From NCBI RefSeq assembly GCF_000219625.1, contig NC_018208.1, positions 868,001 to 932,000 on the forward strand: DNA of 64,000 nt, in the 5' to 3' direction. Positions 1 to 9,877 of the stretch are shown here, one piece after another. The first letter of the stretch is position 1, and each line of letters begins with the position of its first letter. A program made the translations under genes and the position numbers. The notes beneath the pieces are model-generated. The model was not told the origin of the DNA and did no database searches. It saw only the letters and a list, made by a program, of their open reading frames with translations. Origin of the DNA: Zymoseptoria tritici IPO323 (taxonomy: Eukaryota > Ascomycota > Dothideomycetes > Mycosphaerellales > Mycosphaerellaceae).

Positions 1-675
1 CTCCTCCGCCGGGATGGAGAAGAATGCCGTCCATTGCGATCCGATAGGGCGGTAGCAATTCCTAGTCACTTCCGGACTGAAAGCTAGCCGCCGGACGGTG
101 GAGTTCATGCCGTCGGCGCCAATCACGGCGAGGAAGGACACCGTCGTCTCTTCGCCATCTAGGTCGCTGAGCGTGGCGGTTACGGACGAGGAGGATTGCG
201 AGAGGGAGGTTAACCACGAGCCGTAGCGGTATTCTACTCCTCCCTTTCCATTTCCATCACCTGCCGACGACTGCGACGAGGAAAGGCTTTGCGCGGCGGA
301 CGCGAGGATGCGGGTTATGTTGCCGCGCATGATTTCCAGTTCTTGCGTCAATTGGAGTCCACCTTTGCCTCCATCTGTTTGGTCTGCCGCTGGAAGACGC
401 CCGATGACCTTTCCCGAGTCGTCGAGCATGGAGAAGCCTTTCTCGCCGGTACAATTCGCTCGCACGACGTCGTACAATTCCATTCGTCGGATCACGGAGA
501 TCGCCGGGCCAGTGATGTCGATTCCTTGACCCCGCGTGGTGGAGGTGGTGGGAGAGGGGGAGCGTTCGAGGATTAGCACTTGGAGGCCGGATTTGGCGAG
601 GTGGTAGGCTGCTACTGCGCCGGCTGGGCCGCCGCCGACGATCAGGATTCTTCGAGGGGGAGGAGGGGGTGGCAT
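1..675 (-). CDS. FAD-dependent monooxygenase, partial (N-terminal 225 residues)
   Basis: The open frame runs from an ATG at 675 off the left edge of the window without a stop. After a proline-rich start (residues 2-7) comes the beta strand RRILIVGGGPAGAVAAYHLA, a Rossmann FAD-binding motif of the GxGxxG type, ending at a LERS-type acidic residue that would hold the ribose. A later segment, FLAVIGADGMNSTVRR, matches the GADG motif of class A flavoprotein monooxygenases (the salicylate/PHBH hydroxylase group). Seen: the two FAD motifs and their spacing. Known: this family hydroxylates aromatic or polyketide substrates with NAD(P)H and O2. The substrate cannot be told because the C-terminal half lies outside the window. 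Its neighbour, the metallo-beta-lactamase-fold gene, lies on the same strand about 1 kb upstream. I saw no intron in the visible part. Confidence 0.85.
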   Translation of the reverse strand, partial: MPPPPPPRRILIVGGGPAGAVAAYHLAKSGLQVLILERSPSPTTSTTRGQGIDITGPAISVIRRMELYDVVRANCTGEKGFSMLDDSGKVIGRLPAADQTDGGKGGLQLTQELEIMRGNITRILASAAQSLSSSQSSAGDGNGKGGVEYRYGSWLTSLSQSSSSVTATLSDLDGEETTVSFLAVIGADGMNSTVRRLAFSPEVTRNCYRPIGSQWTAFFSIPAEE

Positions 676-1704
676 GGCTGAGGTCGGATGCTGGACTGCT
701 GGGTCCAAGGTAGGCAGAGCAAATCGATGGTGTAGGGCCTGCAGGCTACGCGATGGAGTGAAATCGTCGTGGATGGATCTTTGGTCTTCCTTCTTGCTCG
801 TGAACTCTGCTGTGGATGCTTGCTGCGATCTGATGATGCTGGTTCGGTGGCTCGTTCGTTTGTGGTCTGATGATTTGGTGGCCCGATGATTTGGTAGATA
901 CTACGCTGAAAACGTTCAAGTCGGTGGAACTATGCGATGTTCAACGCCAGTGGTCCGATATCAGAACGTGCGAGAACGTCGCCTTACTCCTTTCTTCAAG
1001 TGAATGAACGTGAATTGGAGATGAAAGTGAGATAGATGCCGTGCAAAAGAAAGCAAGGAAAGTCGTTACCTTTTATATATCCATCCCTCCATCCCTCTCC
1101 CTACGGCGACACGGCGACATACGGCAGGATTTGGCCGGCTGGGAAAGTTGACCGTTTCCTACCACGTCCCACGTCAAACAATGAAAAATTCATTTCCGTG
1201 CCTGCTGGGTCAGTTCTTTCGTCATTGTTCTCTGATTCCAGTTCTGAACGACTTTTGAAAAAGTCGACCGTGAGTTGTGATGATTCGAAGAGACGAGGTG
1301 AGGTCTTGCGTCGAGAGTTCGTGGATCGTCGTCATAATGCCTTCCACGACAGCCGAAACGGGACAGAGATGTTGGACTGTACCAGTTGCCCTGAATGGCA
1401 AGATTGAGAGAACATGGAAATGTAGGTATGTATGTAGGTAATGTTGAATGTCTTCGTTCACGGGGGTATCTTCGTATATATGTACCATGCCACCAGTATG
1501 TCCCCAAAACTCCAAAAATCGCTAAATCTCAATCGCTATGCCGTCTGATATTTCCAAACCCATATGTTTCGTGCTGTACTGTCGCCCACGGAAAGATGCA
1601 AGGTATGTATCATCGCTTCGTCGATCGTCGTTGTCCACATTCCAAAATCATCGTACGCCTTTCCCGAGTCCATTCCCAACTCGGCTGTACATCCATGATC
1701 ACCA
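676..1704. other. Intergenic region, no supported gene
   Basis: This is about 1 kb between the FAD monooxygenase start and the 3' end of the metallo-beta-lactamase-like gene. It holds only short frames without protein-like composition. The part next to 675 should contain the monooxygenase promoter and leader. A TATA-like stretch is annotated at 1069-1080. Confidence 0.6.
1069..1080 (-). promoter_or_regulatory. Possible TATA box for the FAD monooxygenase
   Basis: Read on the minus strand this is atatataaaagg, a strong TATA-box match, about 390 bases upstream of the monooxygenase ATG. The distance would require a long or spliced 5' leader, so assignment to that gene is an inference. Confidence 0.3.
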
Positions 1705-2655
1705 TCATGAAAACGTCCTCTTCTCCCCCACGCCCAGCACCCAAATCTCACACTCCTCCTTCTCCACCAACCTCTTCGCCTCCTCTTTCGCGAAAATTGT
1801 ACTCCGAATAAACCTCGTCCCCAACCCACTCGTATCCTTGACCTCATCATGCGCTCCGATCCAATTCTTCACTCCCACTTCCCTCGCCAGCAATGCCGCC
1901 CCGGGGGCTCCCGCGCAGACTTCTCCGCCCATGAACCAGGGATTTGTCTCATTGTTGAGGGAGTGGAAGAGAGCTGTGAGAGGGAGGGCGCCGGGGAGGG
2001 GTGAGAGGTGGGAGGTGATGTAGGGTTGGAGGGAGGGGAGGGGGGTGCCGTGAGGGGTGTAGAGGGCTGAGAGGGTGTGGGGTTGGGTGGTATGCGAGGT
2101 GATACTGGGAGGGGTGTAGGTGAGTCCAATGGCGTTGTGCAGGCCGGTGAGGTCGAGTTTGGGACAGATGTTCGTAAGGGTGAGTTCGCCTGGGAGGGTA
2201 TCCTGGGAGGTAGGCTCCGGGTGGATAGGTAGCCGGAGGATAGTATCCGTTTTTGTGCTGTTGTAGGGTTTCATAATCTGAATGATGTCGTTCTGGAAGT
2301 GCTTCCAGCTGGAAATCATCCGTGCTGCCTTGGGTGTTGCGTATATCGGGATTGTGGTGTTGGGTGGGAGGGAGCAGAGGGTCTCTTTGTGGCAGTGGTC
2401 CTCCATACCCTGACTGATGAGGATCATGTCCACTGTATCTTGCAATTCGGCTAGGGAGCGGACGGCGGGTGGGGAGGTATGGGTGGTGAGGGCGAATTTG
2501 GGGTGGAAGATGGTTGTGGTGCCATCCAGCCACGGGTCGACGAGGATGGTGAGGGAGGTGGTAGTAGAGGTCGTATTAATAGTAAGGGTGGAAGTCCAAG
2601 TGAGGAGGAAGGTGGAATCGGCGTTCAATTGGTGGACCGAAAGGGAGGAGGCCAT
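1705..2655 (-). CDS. Metallo-beta-lactamase-fold protein
   Basis: Single-exon frame of 316 residues from the ATG at 2655. An early beta-rich section leads to LVDPWLDG (about residues 37-44). Then comes DMILISQGMEDHCHKETL (about 76-93), which sits where the family has HxHxDH: the first histidines are replaced and DHCH remains. Near the C-terminus GAHDEVKDTSG resembles the last metal-ligand loop of MBL-fold proteins. The order of elements fits a fungal branch of the MBL superfamily, related to UlaG-like hydrolases. The degenerate metal motif makes catalysis uncertain; it may bind one metal or none. No signal peptide or membrane segment is visible. No pathway can be assigned from its neighbours. 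Confidence 0.75.
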   Translation of the reverse strand: MASSLSVHQLNADSTFLLTWTSTLTINTTSTTTSLTILVDPWLDGTTTIFHPKFALTTHTSPPAVRSLAELQDTVDMILISQGMEDHCHKETLCSLPPNTTIPIYATPKAARMISSWKHFQNDIIQIMKPYNSTKTDTILRLPIHPEPTSQDTLPGELTLTNICPKLDLTGLHNAIGLTYTPPSITSHTTQPHTLSALYTPHGTPLPSLQPYITSHLSPLPGALPLTALFHSLNNETNPWFMGGEVCAGAPGAALLAREVGVKNWIGAHDEVKDTSGLGTRFIRSTIFAKEEAKRLVEKEECEIWVLGVGEKRTFS

Positions 2656-3357
2656 GTTTGGCGGTGGGGTCAGCGGAGGGGGTTATCGACGACGGCGGCG
2701 GGGTTTCTGGTGGTGGTGGTGCTGGGTCGTCGTCGGCGTGAGGCATGTCATAACGTCGAGGTCCAAGTTCGGTAGATGCGGTAGAAAATGGGACGAAGGA
2801 GCGTCTTTATGTCTTTATCCAGGGCATTCACTTGGGTGAGATTGTCCCGAGAGGCAAGCGGACACGATGGCTCATGGCTCATGGCGCACATCTCGCCAAG
2901 CTCTCGGTTCAAATCCACCTACCTGGATCACGGGAGGATTTGACGAAGAAAGGAGGGGCGCAGCCCGCTAAGACATGCCAATCGTCGTGTGTCTGCGTGG
3001 ACTTGCTTTTTCGCCCGGGAACTCTGATGATAATCAAACGAGATGGCTTTTCTCTCTCGTCTTACACGGAGACTTCATACATTGCTCTCCTGTCTCTCTC
3101 ACTTCGCAAGACACAGCCTCCGCCACATCGTCGATACACCCTCGCCCGACGGCCGCATCTAGCCCTAGGAAACATCGCTGGCTAGACCCGGGGCAGAGGC
3201 GTCTTTTGCACGCCGAGCCGAGGATGTGGATCCATGAGCCCAAGAAATTGGGGACTGCGCAAGCCATGCTCGTATAGTGGTCATGTGATCGAGACACGTC
3301 GGCGTCCATGAAAAGATTGAAACCGCCAAGGTAAGAGGAGAAGCCATTGCATTCTTA
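2656..3357. other. Intergenic region between the MBL-fold gene and the DNA transposon
   Basis: About 700 bases that should contain the promoter of the MBL-fold gene. Short frames are present on both strands but none has recognisable protein features. The last three bases (3355-3357, TTA) are the left copy of the target-site duplication of the transposon that follows. Confidence 0.6.
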
Positions 3358-3393
3358 GGGTGCGTTTACCTCCTGCTCATTAATGAGTTATTT
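3358..3393 (+). repeat. Left terminal inverted repeat of the Harbinger element
   Basis: 36 bp starting GGGTGCGTTTACCTCC. It pairs with 8276-8311 read on the other strand, with two mismatches, and lies directly inside the TTA target duplication. Confidence 0.93.
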
Positions 3394-3723
3394 AACGTTC
3401 TTGTATTTACGTACTACTAGTAGTCGTTAAATAGTTATTAACCGTTTAAGAGGTAAACGGTGCTATTAATTAAGTAGATCTATAGCGTTCTTTACGGAAG
3501 TTACTGTCTTAGCTACGCTATCTACCTTACGCGTCTTCTAGCTCGTATTATATACGTATGTTATATCGCTGTCGTTTATTACTATCGTTTATATAGATCC
3601 GCTCTACTCCTCGGTCGTCGTCGCTATTATAGCTATTATCGTACTCGTATACTTAATAGCGCTATTACTAGTCTAGTAGATCCGCCGCTATTATCGTCCT
3701 ATTAGTATTATATAGATACTTAT

Positions 3724-5097
3724 TGTTTGTTTGTTTGTTGTTTGTTTGTTTGTTCCATTTACGTCCTGTAGGAGTCTATAACTATGTAGGACGGCTGTCT
3801 CGCGACAGCAGTCTATCTATGTACAATCGTTGTTCTCTCGTATCTCTTAACCTTAGGGAAAGACCCGTGCCTAGGATAGTAGCTAGCTAGTATCGAAGGA
3901 CTTTAAAGAAAGACAAATAAGGAAAAGTAAAAGGAGTGTAGGCTAGACGGTCTCGTCTTCGCCTCTTGCTAGGTGCTAGGACCTAGAAGCAATCTTTGTA
4001 TCCGAGAGAAAGGTAGTAAGGTGTTTCCGGAGTTCCTTATCTTCTACTATTTCTAGTAGAGATTGTGCTTGTCGTAGCGGTAGTAGCCTAAATACATCGT
4101 AGATAGGGCAGCTACATACGAGGTGTTCTGCTGTTTCTCGTCGTCCGCAAGGGCAGTCTGGCGTCGTTGCGTGTCTAAAGCGATAGAGATAGGACTTTAG
4201 GTATCCGTGTCCTAATAGGATAGTATAGAAGGCACTAGTTAAAGCGCGTCTTCCTCCTATTCTATGTTTTCCTAGCGAGCTCTATAGAAATCGACTAAGG
4301 TAGCTATTTGTATTCCTAGGTACCTTATTAATCTCCCGTTGTCTTGCTATTTCGTATCGGGTTTTCCAGACGCTAAAGAGATCGTCTTTTGCGTAGTTAG
4401 CCCTCTCGTGTTCTACGAAATGCTTGTATTGTCGGAGTCGATAACAGAGTAGTTGTATCTGTATTCTCTGTCGTTTTTGCGGAAGTATCTCTCTCGAGTC
4501 CTCGTGTTAGACTTCTCGCGTATCCGAAGGCGCGCTTTAGATAGCGAGTCTTACGGGGTAGTTTTCGGGTAGCTTTGCTACGCGTAGAGAGTATAAAATT
4601 AACTGTCTCTCTAGGCGTAGATCCGGGGGGAAGAGATTTGACTCTACTTCGGACGGGACGTTTAGGGCGGTACGGAAAACGCCTAGGATCTTCCTACAAG
4701 CTTTACTTTGTAGAGATACTAGAGGTTTTATGCTCTTTTTCGACCGCTACTAAACCGGGGCCCCGTAGTCTGCTATTGTAGTAACGCAGGCTAGGTAGAT
4801 CTTTCTTAACGATATAGAAGACAGACCGCGTTCGGTATTTGCTAGTCTTTCTAATCGATAGAATGCCGCTTGTGCTTGTGCCGATCTTATTGCAATGTGC
4901 TCCTTAAAGGTAAGACCGGCATCTAGCCAAATCCCAAGCTACCTTATCGCTTTCTTCGCCGGGCGAACAATATCGCCGTTTGGAAGAATTACCGGGCAAT
5001 CGGACCCTTTCCCTTTCAAGAAGTGTACTAGGTCTGTCTTTGCTAGGTCGAAAGCAATCGAGTTCTTCTTTCCTAGGTCTATTAGCCTTCTTGCCTC
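3724..5097 (-). mobile_element. Tad1-like LINE retrotransposon, 5'-truncated and RIP-degraded
   Basis: This 1374-bp insertion on the minus strand is flanked by a perfect 14-bp target duplication, atatagatacttat (3710-3723 and 5098-5111). Its 3' end is a simple CAAA-type tail (seen as tgtttgtttg on plus from 3724). The minus strand encodes the C-terminal part of a non-LTR reverse transcriptase polyprotein: the thumb-region motif LGI(W)LDAGLTFKEHI, ADYGAPV, then an ILLGHGYLKSYLYRF segment and a zinc-knuckle-like CPCGRRETAEHLVCSC, ending at a stop at 3978-3976. Tryptophans of these motifs (IRWLGIW, APVWW) are now TAG, the expected RIP product of TGG. ORF1, endonuclease and most of the RT are missing, as expected from 5' truncation at insertion. 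Confidence 0.9.
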
Positions 5098-5111
5098 ATA
5101 TAGATACTTAT
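5098..5111. repeat. Right copy of the 14-bp LINE target-site duplication
   Basis: atatagatacttat, identical to 3710-3723 at the other end of the LINE. It defines the insertion exactly. Confidence 0.92.
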
Positions 5112-5479
5112 AGATCTACGCGCCGGTGCTTAAGAGGCGTTTAAATATATATATAGACCTAAAGACTACTACTATAGTACTACTCGGTTAAAGTAGCTAG
5201 TGTTCCGGAAGTTCGTAAAAGAGCTAGAGGCTCGTAGAGCTAGTAGAACTATAGATACTAGTATATTAGTCGCCGAGTAAGCGGTAATTTTCCTAGATTT
5301 CCTAGGCTATAATTAGTCGATGCGGTAGTTAAGAAGGACGTACTAGTACTCGTTTAGGACCTTCTATATTATTATTAAACGCATTAGTAAGATTATATAT
5401 TTAATAAGTAAGGAATATATCTAGATGCCGAGTTAGTATATGCCGCCGCCGCCGCATAAGAAGATAATAATAAAGGAGA

Positions 5480-6010
5480 AGAATAATACTAGCTACTTAC
5501 CGTTTAGTAAGTTCTACTAGTTTAAGAACGCTATTAGAGCAATTAATAGTACATTACTACCGATAAATCTGCCGGAGGAAGTTAGAGGTATATAGAATAG
5601 TTGTAAGGGGACGATCTTATAGAACGCTATAGTAGCTTATAACCTCGATATAGTATTCTAGTTCGTACTCGTTAGATATAAGGGCTCTATACCGGATAGT
5701 ACTATATTAAAGAAGGTATATAATAAGGGATTTAATGTACCGCCTAGTCGGTATTACCTTACTAATAGTAGTTACTCTACGGTTAACGATAGGCTCCTTA
5801 TACTATACGAGAAAACGTAGTATTACATTCGCGAGTAGAGGGTAGCGTAGCGGCGACCTAAGATAAAGAAAGAGCTATTTAATCTACGGCATATATAACT
5901 ACGTAATGTCGTTAAGCGTATCTTTAGTGTCCTTAAGAAGCGGTTTCTAATCCTCGTATAGGGCGTATATAGTAGGTATAGTATCCGTAAGTAGACGGGT
6001 TTATCCTCTA
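5480..6010 (+). pseudogene. Harbinger DDE transposase remnant
   Basis: Read through its stops, the plus strand shows the order expected of a PIF/Harbinger nuclease (DDE_Tnp_4 type). First comes a degraded AIDGT-like block (now AINSTLLP), then a KGT.LQN-like block, then FVLVRYKGSIPDSTIL, then GFNVPPSRYYLTNSSY, and finally ELFNLRH..LRNVVKRIFSVLKKRF. In the first catalytic block the change from GAT to AAT (D to N) and the flanking glycine changes are all TpG to TpA, as RIP produces. At least seven stop codons interrupt the frame. The N-terminal part, toward 5112, is too decayed to place a start. Confidence 0.85.
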
Positions 6011-6849
6011 CTACTTCGTACTCTATAACTTTATTCTCTTAAGTAGTAACTAGCCTCTATCTTCGGAGCCGGAGTTATTAGGCCCTCGTAATAAGGACAG
6101 CGACAATAATACGGATAGTAAGGATAAGGACGGATTCGAGGACCTTAGAGATGTTAGTAGTAGCCGTAGGGTACGCTTCCGAGATAAAATAGCTAAGTTA
6201 ATATAGAAGGATTATTAAGAATTCCTCGAAATAAAGGGCTTAGATATAAGGGGACCTTAATTAGACGACGAATTTAACTAGTAATTCCGCGAGAGACTCG
6301 GAAACGCCGTTATTATAAAGAATATATATATTTGCTAGTTAAATTATATATATCTTATACTAAGGCTATAATACTAACCTCTTCTAAAATACGCTAAGAT
6401 TCTTATATTTATAGATAGAGAATAGAGCAGGGTAGGAAGATACCTCGCTATACTAGAAGCTTAAAATTAGCGCTAAAACAAGGTAGCTCCTTCCTAATCC
6501 GGACGAAAATCGACAAATTCTTAAAACACCTCTATATAAATCGATAGTATAGCCCTACTTTTATCTCTAGTAAGGTACTTAGGAGTATCTTGCCCTCCTA
6601 TACGTATCTCTACCGTTAAAATTACTAGTTTTGTATTAGTAAGCGACTTTTAATAACACCTTTTCCTACTTCCGCTTTTTAAACTTTACCTCCTTTATTA
6701 ACGACTACTATATAGACTACCTTATATTATACTAATCGGCGGCAGCGAGCTTCTATAACTAGCCTACTAATTATAATATATCTAGTATAGCGCTAGCGCC
6801 GCCGGCGGTAGAGTTAGAGGTAGAGCCGGAGCTAGTTTAGCCTTTGTAA

Positions 6850-7950
6850 TAATCCTTCGTAGATACGACTCGAGGCGGCTACTTAACTCCTTCTTAAGGT
6901 AGGGTTTAGCGGCAACGGCGAGGTTAGGGTTTACTAACAACTCTATTAAAAGTAGGTCCTTGTCGTTATCGCTAATATCTACGAGTACGCCTACTTCCGA
7001 GAGCCGTTTACTAACTAGCTCTAATAGGGTTTGCTCCTTCTCCTTCTACTCGTCCTTCTTCGCTAGGGCGGCGACGGTAAGCTATAATAGTATTACTATC
7101 TTTACTAATGCCTTTAGATATTAAGGATTAACCTTACTAATAATAGACTCCTTCTTAGCCTTCTTTAAGCGGTCCTTATTATCCCTTACTAACTACGCTA
7201 CTCTTAGGATCTACTCGCTTCCTTCTACCTCTTCGACCTTAATGTCCTACGACTCGCGCTCCTTACGCTTAGCATCCTCGTCTATACTGCCCTCGGAATC
7301 GTCGTCGCTATTAGCTCTACCCTTACCCTTATCTTCGGAAGGCGTAGCTAGATTACGGCTATTCGTAGTATACTCGCTAGTAGCTATATTAGAGCCTACA
7401 ATTATAAAGATAGCTTCCGAGAATAGTAGACAATTATCCCTAAACGGCTTATACTCGGGGTAAGCTTCGTAATAGGCTACTTCGACGTCCTCGTCTACTA
7501 GCTTCGTAGGGTATCTATTCTATCTACTAATATACTTTAAGTAAGTAGCATATAGTATATATACCTTCTTTAAGTTACGCTACTTATTCCCTAGCGACTA
7601 AGCGTCGAAGAACCGCTACTATCGGTTATAAAACTTATAAGTAATAGGTTATAAGTCCCTCTTCGAGAACGAGTTGTTATACTATATAAGAGCGCGGTTC
7701 TTTAGCCTTAATAACGCCTCTAACAATACGGATATCTCCTTATTAGCCTATCGACTAAGCCGTAGTAGCTTACTACTATATTTAAGTCGCTTCTTCTACT
7801 TCTTCCGCGGCTTCTTACTCTTACTAGATCTAGGCACTACTACCTCCTTACTATTACTATTATCTTCCTTATTATTAGTCTTATCCTTCGACCTACGCTT
7901 ACGGCCGGGGGCTAGCTCCTTACCCTTCTTCTTCTTCTACGGTATTAGCT
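6850..7950 (-). pseudogene. Myb/SANT-like second protein of the Harbinger element (remnant)
   Basis: On the minus strand, read through stops, there is a lysine-rich N-terminal stretch, then a helical section with FYNR(W)QRFFDA and GNK(W)RNLKKVYILYATYLKYI, then VAYYEAYPEYKPFRDN and an acidic, serine-rich tail. This layout (tryptophan-spaced helices, then Y..YP..K.FR) matches the Myb/SANT-like DNA-binding partner that Harbinger elements encode beside the transposase. Tryptophan codons are TAG in several places. The true ends are uncertain. The open plus-strand stretches within 7242-8012 are shadows of this gene. Confidence 0.7.
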
Positions 7951-8275
7951 CGGTCGGCATTACGAAGAGTAGTATATATATAACGAGTAGACTAGACGAC
8001 CGACTACTATAATATATATATAACGCGCTCGGCAACGCGATATTGCTACGGACTCGGAAGGTTTACGACTATGCCGTTTATAGCACCGCACGGGCTAGAG
8101 CTATAGTAATTAATCGACTATAGTATCGATTAATTGCAAAACTACTAGGACAGCTATATGCTAACCTTATGTAGATACAGAGTAGCGAGATTGAGCGTGT
8201 AGCAAATAACTCGTCGGTTTATAGCGACGGTAAGGTAAACGGTTGGAAGAATGGCTATTATCTGCTGTTTTCACC

Positions 8276-8311
8276 AAATAACTAATTAATAAGCAGGAGG
8301 TAAACGCACCC
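8276..8311 (-). repeat. Right terminal inverted repeat of the Harbinger element
   Basis: 36 bp, inverted partner of 3358-3393. It is followed at once by the TTA target duplication at 8312-8314. Confidence 0.93.
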
Positions 8312-8423
8312 TTATGTACGTTGTCACAATGCGATCGAGCCCGTGTGGTCGGTCGAGTGACTGCTTTGACTCTTAACCCGGCAGCATCTCGTGTTCGCAA
8401 TGCTGTATGAGGAAAACATCACG

Positions 8424-8685
8424 GTGAGAGATTGCCAAAAAGACGACAGCGAGAGATCACTAGAGAGGGACAGGGTGAGATCACCAGACAGTGAAAGTTC
8501 TTAGAGATCACTAGAGAGCGACAGGGGGGATCACTATGGAGTGACCGGGGAAGTATCACTAGACAGTGACAAAACGGGACTGCCATGAGGACGACAGCGA
8601 GAGATCGCCATGAGAACGACTGAGAGAGATCGCCATGAAAACGACGACATGAGATCGCCTGAGAGACGACAATGGGGTGGCACCA
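8424..8685. repeat. Degenerate minisatellite, unit about 27-33 bp
   Basis: About eight or nine imperfect copies of a unit built on GAGAGATCACTAGAGAGNGAC. Later copies have drifted to GAGATCGCCATGAGAACGAC. Nearly every copy keeps the GATC core. The minus strand stays open through it, giving repeated LVIS-like phrases, but the composition is repeat-driven and I do not call a gene. It lies about 110 bp outside the transposon. Confidence 0.7.
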
Positions 8686-8786
8686 CAAGAGTGACGACGC
8701 CGGCGAGACCGCGTGGACTTCAACGCACGTCGCTGCTACTCAGCATCGCGACGAAGAGAGTCGAGAGGTGCTTCAGCTTCGGTCCG

Positions 8787-9707
8787 CTATGGGTCCGTTG
8801 AGTGAGAGTCGTCGTCCAAGTGTACGGCGTTCTCCTGTAGGCCCTTCGTCTTTGCAGTTCTGCAACTAGCAGGAGCAAACTCGTCCGATGCAGCTGGGCG
8901 GGTAGGCGTCACGTCCTCCGGCCGTGATACACGAGACGGCGCTCTGTCAGGTAACCCACTCGATTGCGCGGTGAAAGTGTGAGAGTCATCGGTCTTTGCG
9001 ATCTTTCCTTCACCAGGAGTGGGTTCGGTAGATGAACGCTTCTTGCGTTTGCTCCGAGTCTCAGGGTGTGGGACTCCAGCGACCCAGCGACGCTTCAGAT
9101 CTCGACCGTAGACGGCGAATTTATCCTTTTCGATATCGTAGTACACCCATGAGTCCCGCGCAGGTGCCCAAGTATACTGTCGACCGTTGTTCTTGAGGAA
9201 TTCGGGTAAAGGCCAGGCTTTGTTCCCCTCCTTTGTGATCTGTGGTGATTGCGGTGTCGGTGCTGATTTGACCTTGCTTTCATCCAGAGCACCGCGCGCG
9301 TCTGATGGAGATGCCCTGGGCGAGGGTTTGCGTTTCGTCTCTAATGATTCCGAAGGCGGTCCAACGGTATCCCAACGCTGCATTGCCTGATCTATCGCGA
9401 TCCAGATTGATCGTTCGTAGTCGTAGTATGCATACTGATCCCGATCAGATAGGTAGAACCACTGTGACCCATTCTTGAGGAGAACGTCTGGCAATCGCCA
9501 GTTCTTCTTCCACTGGATCTGTGATGGCTGTGGCTTGTGAGGCGAGTTCGAGGTAGCTTCGTCGAATGGAGACGGAGCAGCCGAAGCCTACTTTTCTTTG
9601 CTCAGCCTGTCTTGATCTTGCGGTGATTGTATTCTTGCATCTGTGTTTTGGTTCGTCTTTGCGATTTCTTTTCCTGTATTCATGCTCAGTTGTCCTGCGT
9701 CAGACAT
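8787..9707 (-). pseudogene. Orphan two-module protein gene with an in-frame TAG
   Basis: From an ATG at 9707 (context acgATGtct) a frame runs 39 codons to a TAG (9590-9588). It then continues in the same frame, with normal codon use, to a stop at 8787, about 305 residues in all. After the TAG the protein holds two copies of a module: LPDVLLKNGSQWFYLSDRDQ (codons about 72-91) with YYDYE behind it, and LPEFLKNNGRQYTWAPARDS (about 167-186) with YYDIE behind it. Each is followed by a basic RW motif (QRW, KRRW). The rest is low-complexity Ser/Pro/Lys. I do not recognise the family. No in-frame intron with good splice sites removes the TAG, and no ATG lies between the TAG and module 1. So this is a recent pseudogene, a readthrough gene or a sequence error. 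The ancestral codon could have been CAG, consistent with RIP. Confidence 0.5.
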
Positions 9708-9877
9708 CGTGAGTTCTGGATGTTTGGGCAGATCTGGTAGAATGTGTTGATGAAAGAAAATTTGCAGCTCACTTCACCTTGATATCGACAAAAGTCGCGC
9801 CAAGACCGGACTCCTTTTCGATCACTTCAGTGAGAAATGCAGACATCAGACTTACCAAAACACACTCATCACTCAAG
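9708..9877. promoter_or_regulatory. Shared divergent promoter of the two orphan genes
   Basis: 170 bp between opposite starts at 9707 (minus) and 9878 (plus). I saw no clear TATA box. The role is inferred from the arrangement only. Confidence 0.45.

Larger units (their letters stand above)
3358..8311 (+). mobile_element. PIF/Harbinger-type DNA transposon, RIP-degraded, with nested LINE
   Basis: The element is bounded by terminal inverted repeats of 36 bp (3358-3393 and 8276-8311, 34 of 36 positions identical) that begin GGGTGCGTTTACC. It is flanked by a 3-bp duplication TTA (3355-3357 and 8312-8314), the TWA target type of PIF/Harbinger elements. Inside, the plus strand carries remnants of a Harbinger DDE transposase (about 5480-6010) and the minus strand remnants of a Myb/SANT-like protein (about 6850-7950), arranged tail to tail. 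Both are riddled with TAG and TAA codons. A LINE (3724-5097) is inserted in the left part. Without it and one copy of its duplicated target the element would be about 3.57 kb. The TpA excess and loss of CpA/TpG fit RIP. It cannot encode active proteins now. Confidence 0.92.

Noticed and set aside
2895..2930. GGTTCAAATCC at about 2909, an internal tRNA B-box match
   Set aside because: The bases on either side do not pair as a T arm and no A box or acceptor stem fits upstream, so it is not a tRNA gene.
7242..8012. Open plus-strand stretches within the Harbinger element
   Set aside because: They are antisense shadows of the RIP-mutated Myb/SANT gene; TAG-rich minus strand leaves the other strand open.
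8419..8688. Minus-strand open frame across the minisatellite
   Set aside because: The sequence only reflects the roughly 30-bp repeat and lacks any gene structure.
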